Shown here one piece after another: positions 48,497-58,689 of a stretch of DNA of 64,000 bases. This DNA comes from Sisyra terminalis. Lineage: Eukaryota; Arthropoda; Insecta; Neuroptera; Sisyridae. The stretch is taken from assembly GCA_958496175.1 (NCBI GenBank), contig OY292277.1, positions 23,330,282-23,394,281 of the forward strand, given 5' to 3'. Made by a program: the position numbers and the translations under genes. The first letter of the stretch is position 1. Each line of letters begins with the position of its first letter. Below the pieces are notes generated by a model that was not told the DNA's origin, made no database searches, and was given only the letters and a program-made list of their open reading frames with translations.

Positions 48497-48528
48497 TAGT
48501 TGCAAAAATTTGTAGGTATGTGATAGTT

Positions 48529-49260
48529 TTTTTATTAAAAATATTTATTGTTTTCTGTATTTATAATACTTTACAATGTATTTCATACATTAAAATTCGC
48601 CATCGGAGTGAAACTCGTCGACGAAGCGGTGCACCTTTGTGAAAGAAACCAGCCAGTGCTGGTACTTTCCCTGTTATTTTATTTGAACTTTAATCCGGGT
48701 TCGGTAAGAGGTCCCGAGGCCACCTTCTTTTTAGACGGCGTGGAGGGTTTTTGATGAGAGGGCTTGTGCTTGTGGATTTTGGTGACCGTGTAATTTATTG
48801 TGAAATTTGATAAACTGGTCTTGAATAAAATTTGGGACAAAAGAAATTTTAAGGTCGTTGTAGATAGTACGGTTATTTACGCAATAAGGAGCATTCAGGA
48901 TGTGACGAAGGACTTTAGATTGAAATGATTGGATAAGTTGAATATTGGAAGGTTTAGTTGAACCCCACAGTTCTGCTCCGTACGCCCAGATTGGTCTGAT
49001 AATAGTTTTGTAAATTGTCAGTTTGTTTTTTATATTTAACTGTGATTTGGGTCCCAATAGTCTTCGTAGTAGACCGTATCTTTTGTTTAGTTCTTGTCGT
49101 TTTTGTTTAACGTGGGGTTTCCAATTTAAATGTTCGTCTAGGTACATTCTTAAGTATTTTACTACTGGGGCGGTTGGTATTAAGTTATTGTTAAAGTATA
49201 AAGAAGAACAAGTAATTCTTTTTAGTGTGAAAGTTGTAATGACCGATTTGTTTTCATTTA
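48529..49260 (-). mobile_element. 5'-truncated jockey-like non-LTR retrotransposon
   Basis: The minus strand encodes the C-terminal end of a reverse-transcriptase polyprotein: VVKYLRMYLDEHLNWKPHV, IYKTIIRPIWAYGAELWGS and FQSKVLRHILNAPY are typical of jockey-clade elements. The frame breaks near 48745; the other frame continues RRLKRRWPRDLL, so there is a frameshift. The 3' end has AATAAA and an A-rich tail. The 11-bp direct repeat ATGTGATAGTT flanks it at 48518-48528 and 49261-49271. Endonuclease and most of the reverse transcriptase are missing, so it is a dead-on-arrival copy. Confidence 0.85.
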
Positions 49261-49408
49261 ATGTGATAGTTACGTGATTAATTAATAGTTAACCTATTGA
49301 ATAAATGACCTCTCAAATTTAACATTGATAAATGATTTATTTATAACCTCTCAAGTTCACTAGAAAGATTACTAAGTAGTTTCGGTTTCGTAGTTTAAGC
49401 AGTCTTAA

Positions 49409-49599
49409 AGCAGGCCATTCATGCTCCGACTTGCAATCCAACTAGTGGTCCGACTTTCGAAGTTGGATCTAAAGCCGAACCGTGTTGTTGGAAGTTGGAT
49501 GTCTAGTCGGAATAGTCGGATCATTTAGACGATCCACCTAGAAGATCCAACTAGTAATCCGACTAGTTGGACTGCAAGTCGGAGCGTGAAAGACCTGCT
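49409..49599. mobile_element. PIF/Harbinger-like MITE, copy C
   Basis: 191 bp, ends AGCAGGCCATTCATGCTCCG and GAGCGTGAAAGACCTGCT, with TAA at 49406-49408 and 49600-49602. Compared with copies A and B the central blocks are in the opposite order, which means opposite orientation. A longer direct repeat TTAAGCAGTCTT lies at 49395-49406 and overlaps the right end at 49599-49610. Confidence 0.75.
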
Positions 49600-50404
49600 T
49601 AAGCAGTCTTCTTCTTTAATTACCTTATCTTCTCAGAAAATTGATTAGTAATCACGTCTTCACTTTGCTCAGTGGACCTAAACAGTGTCGGGATTTGTTC
49701 CATACCATTGGCGATGTTCCTCGATGACCAAGATTACGCTTTCCCTTTATTTTCCCCTGAATAACAAAGTGGATCAGTGCACATTTTGAATTTCTCATTA
49801 CGTAGGCGACGTATTTCACCTTTCTTTTCTTTTTATAGTAAGACTTTATACGAAAACTAGAACTGATCTAAGACCCCAATTAAGCTGACCGAAAATAGAA
49901 TTGAAACCGAAAGTTGGGTCAAATTTTAACGTGTAAATCAGAAAAATGAAGTATATTTGCAACCTGTAGGTACGTCTGGTGGAAAAATATATAAGGGTTG
50001 TATTAAGTTTCAGAACTATTTCCTAATTCAGGATCCAAACTATCAAAAAAAAATTCAAAATGCTTGACTAACCACCATTTCTGAATTTCCTGATGTTTTT
50101 GGTGCCATATCGGAAAATCGGTTGATAAATCGATTTTTATGAGAGAAACTTTTTTAAGACAGAGGACGATTTACTTTTGCTAGAATACACTTTACTATCA
50201 GATATACAGTTTAAGAGTTTACTTCATACTTTCGTTAGTTTTTCGATCGACTAGCTATTAGGGCAGATGAGTCCGAATGTTGAAAAATTCATGGCCATAA
50301 AGTTAACATCCAGAAATAACGTCATAAAATGTAGATACATACAAATCTACACATCAGTTTTCATTACTTCTGAAATTTGACTACTTAACTATAAATACTT
50401 AATT

Positions 50405-50793
50405 AGTAGCTACCCGTGAAATATTTACAGTCAACACTTACACAACGGACAAATAACAAAAATTTTCAATTGAATAAAATCAGTTTGCACAGATGATAAC
50501 AATCGATTAATTTAAATTTGAGCAATGATTATTTCTATGTTTCTCCAACCTGTTTTTTTTCACTCCTACTTATGTATGAGTGCATGTATGTAAGTCAAGT
50601 ATATTTTTCCAGGAGTTGAAAAATGAGGGTGTGGATTTATACTTATCGACATTTTATGGTCCTGTTTCTGGATGTAAACTTTAAGGCCAAGAATTTTTCT
50701 ACATCACCGGACTCCCCACCCCTAATGACGTGTTAATCGAAGACTGGGAGAAAATGTGTAAGTGTTGGCTATAAATATTTCACAGGTAGCTGT
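50405..50793. mobile_element. Inverted-repeat element of the CGTGAAATATT family
   Basis: The left end AGCTACCCGTGAAATATTTA and the right end, reverse complemented, AGCTACCTGTGAAATATTTA extend to about 37 bp of inverted repeat ending in CAACACTTACACA. It shares its end with the repeats at 18195, 18555, 33985 and 34690. Here both ends are present, so those others may be one-ended copies. The flanks show no clean target duplication. Confidence 0.55.
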
Positions 50794-51047
50794 TAGTCAA
50801 GTATATAGTTCCAAAAGGAACTATATACGTATATAGGGAGAAAATTGTAGTGTGGATTTGTATCTATCTACGTTTAATGACGTTGTTTCCAGATGTAAAC
50901 TTTATGGATAAGAATTTTTCAAAATCCAAACTCCCTAGCCTTAATAACGTGTTGGTCAAAAAACAGATAAAAAATTGGGAAAAACGGAAAAAAAATCGTA
51001 AACTGTGCAACAGAGTCGTCACGCAAGTGCTTATCCACCTTATAGAC

Positions 51048-51250
51048 CAGTGCTACTCAAAACTTTTCATACCATGGGCTCTTAAGTCAGAAAAATCCAA
51101 GGCTCCCTTCCCCAAGAAAAAATAGACTTTAGTGAACAACACTATTTTATTTATGTACCACTAATTATTATTATAGAAACATTACACGGCTTCTTGACAG
51201 GAGTCCCAAGGCCCCTAAGGGGGCCCTGCTCTTTGGTTTGAAAAACACTG
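51048..51250. mobile_element. hAT-like MITE, CAGTGCTACTCAAA ends
   Basis: The left end CAGTGCTACTCAAAACTTTT and the right end, reverse complemented, CAGTGTTTTTCAAACC resemble the common CAGTGNTTCTCAAAC terminal repeat of hAT elements. The 203-bp interior is non-coding. The 8-bp flanks do not match convincingly. Confidence 0.5.
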
Positions 51251-51742
51251 CTCAAGATAAGCATTACAAATCAAACTATCCAGAATGCTTAGTTGGTGTC
51301 CACCATAAACCTACCAAATAAGTGGATAAAAACAAATTACACGAGCAGAATTTCTATACATTTTTCGTATTGAATTCATTAATTTTTCTATTGGTAAATA
51401 TTCTGGATTATAATTTATTAACGTCTATTATTAAATTTTTCAAATCCTAAATGGTTTATTCAAAGAAGAAGTTAAGGTTTCCTTTTTCTAACTTACGTTA
51501 AAAGACAATCGAGACTTCATAATATAGTAGTTTTTATATATTTTCATAAAAATACATATAATCTAGGTATTTTGATTTTTAATTATAATGACTTTCTTAA
51601 TATTTACAAAACATTGAAACTTTGTACAATATGAGTGAACGAACAATTTACAAATGGCACTAGAAATTCTAAAAACACATCTTACAAATTAACTTCACAA
51701 TAAATACTGATGTAAATGAGATACGTTAAATAAATTAATTAG

Positions 51743-52077
51743 TTAACGATTTCGTAAGAGTTGTGAGCCTTCCTCGATCCAATCAATAAAATAATCGATT
51801 CTGGTGTATACGCCAGGTCGATTTTTTTTCGCACAGCCATCACCCCAAGAAACGAGCCCCGTCAAATAGTAACTTTCGTTCCAAAAACATGCCAAAGGTC
51901 CTCCAGAATCACCACCGCAAGCGTCTTGACCGCCTTCCAGATATCCAGCACAAACCATACTATCGAGGATGCTTTGTTGGCGTCCACCATAAAGCTTATC
52001 ATCACGACATAATGAAGTTTCAATTATTGGCACAGAAACAGCACGAAGAGTGCTTGATAAACTATCCATATTATCGC
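51743..52077 (-). CDS. Serine protease exon 4: active-site serine and C-terminus
   Basis: The acceptor is ATTTTAG before 52077; it enters in phase 1. It encodes the segment with SMVCAGYLEGGQDACGGDSG, then LVSWGDGCA and RPGVYTRIDYFIDWI. It ends at the TAA at 51743-51745. The conserved C-terminal helix WIEEGSQLL is present, so the protease fold is complete. Confidence 0.93.
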
Positions 52078-55000
52078 CTAAAATAGTATAGTTATTGATA
52101 AAATGGTTCTTCATTTATTACGCATTTGTGTATTACTTTCTTGAGCGCCCCATCCACTGACATCACACCAAGTTCCTGCCGGAGGCCCTGCGTTTAATTT
52201 TGGCAAGCAAATAGGTTGAACATGATCGTTAAAAGTGAATCCTTTCTTACGGCCGGTTCGAGATTGAATTTTCAATATTGCTATGTCATTGCTGTAAGGA
52301 CCATCTAGAAAAAAATGCAAATTGAGGCCGTTGAAATTAAGCAAATCGAATGTTTCGCAGAAGTTACCTCTTCTGAAGTCGGGATGGAGCAAATAATCGC
52401 TCACAATCATTGTTTGCTCATTTAAATCGAGTTTTTGTAAGTCATGATCGCCGGCGATTATTCGAAGTTGATTCTTTTCGACTGGGGGTTGAAGACAATG
52501 CGCCGCTGTTAGAATTAAATCGCCAACCGCACCCATTATCGCTCCCCCACAGTGATGTTTCCACGATCCACTTTCAACGTCGAAAAGCGCAATTTCTACC
52601 TGCACCAAAGAACAATGACTTTTAGCAAGTGCACGTGTATACTTAAAGGGTAAAAACTGATATTTAGAATTCGGGTTCACTGACAACCTAATGTGATTCA
52701 ATAGTGAATTTATGGCGCAAGAAAATACCCAATAATTATTCAATAATGATTTGTTTATACCAACATAATAGGTACATATGTATAAGTCAATTAATATTCA
52801 AGCGATGAAATCATTTTTTTTCTTATGTAAAACCAGGCTTACGCAAAATATGAGACCACCTTACCCTTAGGTATTTATACATTATTTTTTTTGGACATAA
52901 ACATAGTAAAACAATTTAGAACTTTATAAATTCTTAAGCAAACAAAATAAAATCATTTCTTTTTTAAACAACTAGTCAAATCAATACAAGGGAAAGTATG
53001 GATATTATTTTACAGAGGTAAAAAAACAATATGTAGTTAAATATTTAGTAAGAAAATCCCCTCGGGGCTTTTTTGAAGAGCTAGCGAGTGAAGTGGAGAA
53101 AATATTCAATTGAAATTCGAAGAAACAATCAGCATCTACTTTTTGCACAAAAGATAAAGATCAGCATTCAGTTGAGAATTTTAATTGTACCAATTAATTG
53201 TAACAATTTTGAAGAAAATTTACTTTTAAAATTAATAAAAAATGAATTTACTAGGGATCAAAACAAAATGAGTAACATTTAGTAGACAAAAGACATATAA
53301 AGTAGAATGTAAGTATGTTTAAGTAGAATCAAAAGAAAAACCCAATGAGAAAATCCTTTAGATGATCCTTGAAGCACCTTTAATATTAGAAAACTCTAAG
53401 GGCAACTTTCAAAGTTCATAGGTCACAATAAAATGAGCTTTTAAATGGCAATAACTTATTATATACTTATTATAATAACTTATAACCTAATTCTCTGTCA
53501 ACACGATTTTTTTTACACGAATTTGATTTAACACGAGTTAAAAAAAATAAAAAACTCCTTTACGCGAATTGTTTCTTATTAACACGAATTTTTGTGTAAG
53601 CTCGAAATAAATAATTAAGTGAACTCTAATAAGAAATTTTTAATATTGTACACATCGTATTCTCATTTTACACGAATTTTTCGGCAACGTATCGTTCGTA
53701 CAAAAAGAGAATTAGGTATATGCTTAAATTTTTAAAACTTTCATTTATAAGAATAGAGTAGTACAAAACTTGCGGATGACCTACATGTGGTCAAAGTGAT
53801 AGAAGCTGGGTTTCATTACCGAGTAGAGCAAATTTTCAATATTTCTCGATTTACTGATTTTTATTAACACTAGAGTCGTTAAAAACCTTGGCAGTGGTAA
53901 GCAAACTTGCCATTTATTTAGCAAAATTCTCAAGTTATTTCAGAAAAGAAAGAAAGCAAAAATTATTTATGATTACAAAGAAATAATTAGTTATATGTAA
54001 TTTTAACTTTATCAAATTGAAAATTATTATCCGTTTAATTACTATCGGTTTTAGTTTCAGATTTTTTATCTAATTTAAAGAAGTTTTCATAAAATGCTCA
54101 TAGAAAATACTAAAGGCAATTGTAAAAAAATTAAGTTATGTATTATTTTAATTTATTATTAAAGATAAAATTGTTTTTTTAACTTTTGGCTAAAAATTAA
54201 CCTTCAATTTAGGTTACTTTTTGGTAAAGCACATTTGTTTTTGACGCTATTTTGAAGTACTGATTATATATGAAAATATACTATAGTTTAGCCTTATTTT
54301 TCTTATCTATATGTTCAAATCAATTATTGTAATAAAATTTAAAACTATTTATATTCTCTTTAATTTGGGATTTTTTTTTATTTTAATTTTTTAAAATTTT
54401 TATACAACACGTTTCATCGGTTTCCCAACTTTTTCAGGTACTATAGGTGCTACATAACTTTCTATTACCTATGATGATTGGTATTATAAGAATATTTGAT
54501 AATCATAGGTAACTGGTAATTAAATTTGTATTATTTAGAATTAAATAGTATCAGAAGAAGTCGAGAAACCGATGAAACATGTACAAAATTAAAAAAGTAT
54601 TGGAAAATAACCATCGAAATATTGTAATAAAGTGAATAAATAGTTAAAGAAATGAAATTATACTACGGTTTGGATGCAAAATTCTAAAGAAGAGGGATTA
54701 TTTTGTGATATTTTTCTTATTTTTCACAAAATTTGTTCTAAGCCAATTATTTAACGCAAATTTAGTATATAATCCACGTAAAACTTGCAAATGATTAATG
54801 ATTCTGATAAACAATGGTTTTGATGATTTTAAAGTTGTGAAATTTATTTAAATAAAGTATATTTGTTCATAAGTCAAAGGGGGGAAGAACTAATGCATAC
54901 TTTCTTCCCCTCTGTATCAGCATTCGATTATATTTCTCTTATATTATACTATGTAGCTTTTACAATAATTCACTTATTATTTCTGCAAACCTTACCACTT

Positions 55001-56450
55001 TACTACTGTAATACCAAAACTTGCCTACTGGCGACCGAGTAGTCAAGGTGGCCACTTCACAAGTGGTAGGTTCTGGGTTCTTTATTAGTCCTAGATGTGC
55101 TAAAAACCTCGGCAGATATAAGGCGGCGATAAAAAACAAACAAAAAATCTAAAGGAATAGCAAGTCGCGAAGTATAGTGAAAAAGTGCAAAAAAAATAAA
55201 TACAATTTTAAAATTTGGCCAAAATTTTAAATTTGCTTAATTAATATGGAGAATAGCCTATAGATGTCGTCCATAAATATTCAAAATCATTTTTAAGTAC
55301 AAAAGACATCCTGTTGTTTATTGTAATTAATAAGTTTTGCCAATACATCACTAAAAAAGTACCTTCATAAGTTGTAAAACAATTTTTCGTGTTTTAAGGA
55401 TCAAAATTTGAAAAAGCTGCTGTATGCGAAAAGATAATCCAAAAATTGACGTTAATTGATCAAAATTTGTTCATGAAAAGTAAAGTCCAGGAGAGAAATT
55501 TAACAGAATATTGAAGTATATTGATATTGAATAAGAAGTATAAGAATATTGAAGTGAATATTGAACTTGAATATCGAAGCTTGCAATCGATTAATAGAAA
55601 ATCATTCTGAAAATTCTCGAAAACCACACATTTTTTTTTGTAATTGTTATTTAGTCTCTTTGTAACTATAAAGGTCTTTAGTAACTGTAGGGTTAGTAAA
55701 TATCCGTAAATCGAGAAATATTGAAAATAAGCTCCGTACGAGGTATAAACCCAACTTTTACTTTTTCACATCAAATAGTTGGATACTAAAATTTAAAAGT
55801 TGATTCTTGAAGAAAACGAAGGGCCATTTATTTGTTGATCCAATTATTTTCTTTTATAAGTAAATTAATTTTTATTTCATTAGGAAATCTTTTATAACGA
55901 AAATGTTAAACAAAATTTTTTTAAGAGTTGAAAGCTTTTCTTGTGCATATGGACTATAAGACTTTCCTTCATATTTAAATTTGCTCAAATGATATCGATT
56001 TAAAGATTAATGGTATGTAAGATTTTTTTTTGTGATAGATTAAGAATTTCTTTGGAGCAAAAAACCAAAGATAAAAAAAATTGGGAAATTTATGTTGATA
56101 ATTACCTGCCAGGGATAAGCCCCGTAAGTAGGTTCATTTCCTCCAACGATTTTAGGGCGTCTATGAAGTGTTTCAGTAATAACGCGACGTCCACATTGTG
56201 GATGAGATCCGGCCGAAGATGTGGAAGAAGTCGTCGAACTTGAGATGAACGGTCGTGGTGGTGATGGTGACGATGGTCGGACCTGCACCGATGATGGGGT
56301 CGACGTAAGTAATTTCATTAAAATTTGGTGCTGTTCCCAAATATTTCCTGATGGGGCCCAATAAAAGTTTCGCAATGTCATTCCTCTTGGCATTGAAAAA
56401 TGATTTGACAAAAAGATTCCGATCAAGATTAGCGATGTAGCGAGATGCAT
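51743..56450 (-). CDS. Secreted trypsin-like S1 serine protease, four exons
   Basis: The exons are 56106-56450, 52368-52599, 52137-52304 and 51743-52077, all GT-AG with matching phases, giving 359 residues. Residues 1-19 are a signal peptide (MHLATSLILIGIFLSNHFS). A Ser/Pro/Thr-rich linker follows, then the activation site HRRPK|IVGG with cleavage after Lys100. The catalytic triad is His149 (LTAAHC), Asp199 (DIAIL) and Ser306 (GDSGGP). Asp300, six residues before the serine, predicts trypsin-like Lys/Arg specificity. The Cys before the activation site and the Cys of QPICLP suggest that the pro-segment stays disulfide-linked. No CLIP domain is visible. The substrate is unknown. An upstream Met (56507) is in frame but would bury the signal peptide. 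Confidence 0.93.
52137..52304 (-). CDS. Serine protease exon 3: catalytic aspartate
   Basis: The acceptor is TTTTCTAG before 52304 and the donor is CAAGAAA|GTAATA at 52137/52136. It enters and leaves in phase 1. It encodes GPYSNDIAILKIQS with the triad Asp, HVQPICLP, and CDVSGWG. Confidence 0.92.
52368..52599 (-). CDS. Serine protease exon 2: catalytic histidine
   Basis: The acceptor is TTGGTGCAG before 52599 and the donor is AGAAGAG|GTAACT at 52368/52367. It enters in phase 0 and leaves in phase 1. It encodes HHCGGAIMGAVGDLILTAAH followed by Cys, and an IIAGDHDL strand. The intron after it is only 63 bp. Confidence 0.92.
53770..53905 (+). repeat. tRNA-derived SINE, copy 5 (old)
   Basis: Plus-strand copy with a decayed head (TGTGGTCAAAGTGAT) and B-box remnant (GGGTTTCATTA). 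The tail is well preserved (TATTTCTCGATTTACTGATT, ACTAGAGTCGTTAA, CCTTGGCAG). It lies in the first intron of the serine protease, antisense to it. Confidence 0.65.
54405..54605. repeat. Inverted repeat with GTTTCATCGGTTTC arms
   Basis: GTTTCATCGGTTTCCCAACT near 54410 is the inverse of a segment near 54560-54580 (GTCGAGAAACCGATGAAAC). The spacer is about 130 bp and includes a second inverted pair (TTACCTATGAT / ATCATAGGTAA). The combination of a CTTCTTCTGA or TTTTTCAGGTAC block with a GAAAC block resembles the unit at 29.7-31.3 kb. It lies in a protease intron. Confidence 0.55.
55020..55145 (+). repeat. tRNA-derived SINE, copy 6
   Basis: Plus-strand copy with A-box-like TGGCGACCGAGTAG, B-box remnant GGTTCTGGGTTC and the shared tail CCTAGATGTGCTAAAAACCT, ending near GCGGCGATAAA. 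An internal deletion has removed the segment between the B box and the tail. Confidence 0.68.
55641..55760 (-). repeat. tRNA-derived SINE, copy 7 (5'-truncated)
   Basis: Minus-strand copy with the B box (GGGTTTATACC), the shared tail with TAACCCTACAGTTACTAAAG, and an end in AAATAACAAT. The A-box end is missing beyond 55760. It lies in the serine protease first intron. Confidence 0.68.
56106..56450 (-). CDS. Serine protease exon 1: signal peptide, linker, activation site
   Basis: It starts at the ATG at 56448-56450 and ends TGGCAG|GTAATT at 56106/56105 in phase 0. It encodes the signal peptide, a linker of low complexity (PSSPSPPRPFISSSTTSSTS), the CGRR motif and the IVGGNEPTYGAYPWQ start of the mature enzyme. 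It is separated from exon 2 by a 3.5-kb intron holding SINE copies and an inverted repeat. Confidence 0.9.
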
Positions 56451-57845
56451 TTTAAATTTTCTATATGGAGAAAAAAACGGATTAATCCTTAGTGCTAATT
56501 GTTTCATGAAACCGGTTTAGCTGGTAAAATTTTAATTAAGATAAATTGTGTTTTTTGGGTGAAAAACTGACCACAACAATGAGTATGAACTAGCCGCGGT
56601 CAGTATTTCGGGTGATTGAGGTATTGAATCGTAAAATAAAAAAAAGTTTCCGCAAGGTCGACGTTTCCAGGGAATTCCGCCAAAATTGACGCGCAAATAT
56701 TCAAAATCATTGAATTGTCGGTCAAAAGTTGCGGGTTTGTTTTGAACGAGGGCAATTGAAATGCAAAAAAGTGCATACGAATGGAAATTTTACCTTTTTA
56801 ATTAAAATAATTCCATAAACGTGAGAGAAGAGAAAGTTTTCATTGATTTTGATTTTTTTTTTTTGCAAAAAAAAACACTTCACTTTTTTCACTTTTGATT
56901 TTTAATTCACGAAAATTTCACTTAATTGCTTGAATTTTAGTTGTTTCTTTTTTGTGTGTGTTGCATTTGTATTGTTGGGACACACGTGCGTTATTTTTCG
57001 GTGGGGCCAACACACACGTGGATGTGTCCGTCCTTTGGGTGGATGGTTGGCGGTCTGCGGATCCATCGTTCGGGTTCTACATTTTTATATGCGGGACGCT
57101 GTCTGATGCATCGCGACAAAAGTGTGTGATTAATTACAATTGTCCCAATTTTGTAAGATCGCGGTTCACCGTGGCCCTCGAATCAAAACACCCAATTATT
57201 TATCAGGGCTTGGAAAATGTTATCAGTTAATAGAAATCTAACATTTGTACAATTCCAAAATTAAAAAAAAAATGGTCTTTCAACCTTACTCTAACAATAA
57301 ATTAGCATATTTTATGCATGTATGCATTTTATATTTAAAAAATTCATATCTTAATTTTTTAGTTTAGTATATTTTTATCTCGAAGTAATAAAATCATAAT
57401 TCAAATATTTACTTTAAAGATATTTTTTTTTGAAAAGAAAAAAAAACTAATCATAATTACCTAATTTTTCTTCTTTCAATATTTAAGTATTGATAAATAA
57501 TGCACCAAATATCAATTTCTGAAAATGTATGCAACATGTTGATATTGAATCGCGATCTACATTGTTGGCTTGGTATTTCCCAAAAAGATTCAGGCAAAAT
57601 ACTCAGGTTAATGAAGAATTAAGATTTTTTTTAAAAAAAAAAATAGCAACGTAAATTTTCCAACTTTCTGAGAAAATACCTTTATATCATTTCTTTGTAA
57701 TAACGAGAATGACTACACTGACATTTATTGACGCACCGATTAGTTGAAATTTTATAAATGATACCGATTTCCTCAAAATGATTTGTTGCAGGAGTTTTAG
57801 AATATCTACCTATACATTCTACATATAAATATAAAATATGATATA
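56451..57845. other. Upstream region of the serine protease gene
   Basis: From 56575 to 57195 the sequence is richer in G, C and CG dinucleotides than its surroundings, as expected for a promoter-proximal region of the minus-strand protease. No TATA box or initiator can be assigned with confidence. The open frames on the plus strand here show no recognisable protein. Confidence 0.4.
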
Positions 57846-58518
57846 TGCAGTCCCTGGCCATATTATTAGACGCGCTTAAGATTTGTGCCAATTTTATATA
57901 TTCTACTAAATTAAATTTAATATTGTTTACTTTTTACATTATAAAAAGTTGTATTGATTTTTAGGAAATATATTTTCTAGGTAAAGGTAAAACCTTGTGT
58001 AATATCTCTATTACCCTACTTTAGGATAATAGTCTTTTTTGAAACCCATTGAAAATATGTGGAAATTGCTGAAGAAAAAAGTAGCTAAAGAGGTGGTCAC
58101 AACAGAAAAACAGCCCTTAAAAAATATCCACGTATGGAGTCAGCACCCACAAATACAGCAGACGATATTGTCCTACATAGACAGCATACTGCGCAGAATG
58201 GGAACTTAAATATCGGTAAACGGGCTTTCAATTAAATATTAAACAATTCATCCCACCAAAATTAAGAAGATGGTTAATTATTTTGATGCTAAAAATTTAT
58301 TTTTAGTAAATGTGACTTTTAGTCACGCTAGTTGGTAGATAAGTTGGTAGTTGGTAGATAAGCGTAATAAATAAAATTTGTACAGGAAAGCTAAATCCAA
58401 CCAAAAATATGACCCAAAATAAAATAAAATAAAATAGCTCTTACCAAAATAAAATAGCTCTTACCTCATGTTTTATACTAAACCTATAGTGCGTCTATTA
58501 ATATGACCAGGGACTGCA
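57846..58518. mobile_element. Tc1/mariner-type element, internally deleted
   Basis: The left end TGCAGTCCCTGGCCATATTA and the right end, reverse complemented, TGCAGTCCCTGGTCATATTA continue as inverted repeats of about 32 bp (TTAGACGCGCT / ATAGACGCACT). TA flanks both sides (57844-57845 and 58519-58520). The interior keeps only the C-terminal end of a transposase, so this is a 673-bp deletion derivative. Confidence 0.82.
58042..58242 (+). pseudogene. Tc1/mariner transposase C-terminal remnant
   Basis: The plus-strand frame reads KPIENMWKLLKKKVAKEVV, then LKNIHVWSQHPQI and SYIDSILRRMGT, a stop, and ISVNGLSIKY with a terminal stop. The PIEN.W..LK motif carries the third catalytic acidic residue region of Tc1-like transposases, and the end resembles their R...VI...G..TKY C-terminus. 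One in-frame stop and loss of the N-terminal two thirds make it a pseudogene. Confidence 0.75.
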
Positions 58519-58689
58519 TATACTATCCATAAACTAGAAAGGTACTCAGCTACTCAGTCAATAGTTGTAATCCACTCCCCAATATTTTTTCTTAGCATTT
58601 TATTCTATCTTATATATTAGTCTTAACATATTAAAGCCACAAACATTAAATTAATTTTATTTTTTAATTAAATAATATATCGGCGAGAT

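Noticed and set aside
50260..50290. Hammerhead-ribozyme-like core (CAGATGAGTCCGAAT...TTGAAAA)
   Set aside because: The invariant CTGATGA core has a substitution, and I could not find the flanking stems needed to close the three-way junction.
56448..56507. Upstream in-frame Met (MKQLALR...) as the protease start
   Set aside because: It would put a basic 19-residue stretch before the hydrophobic segment; starting at MHLATS gives a standard signal peptide.
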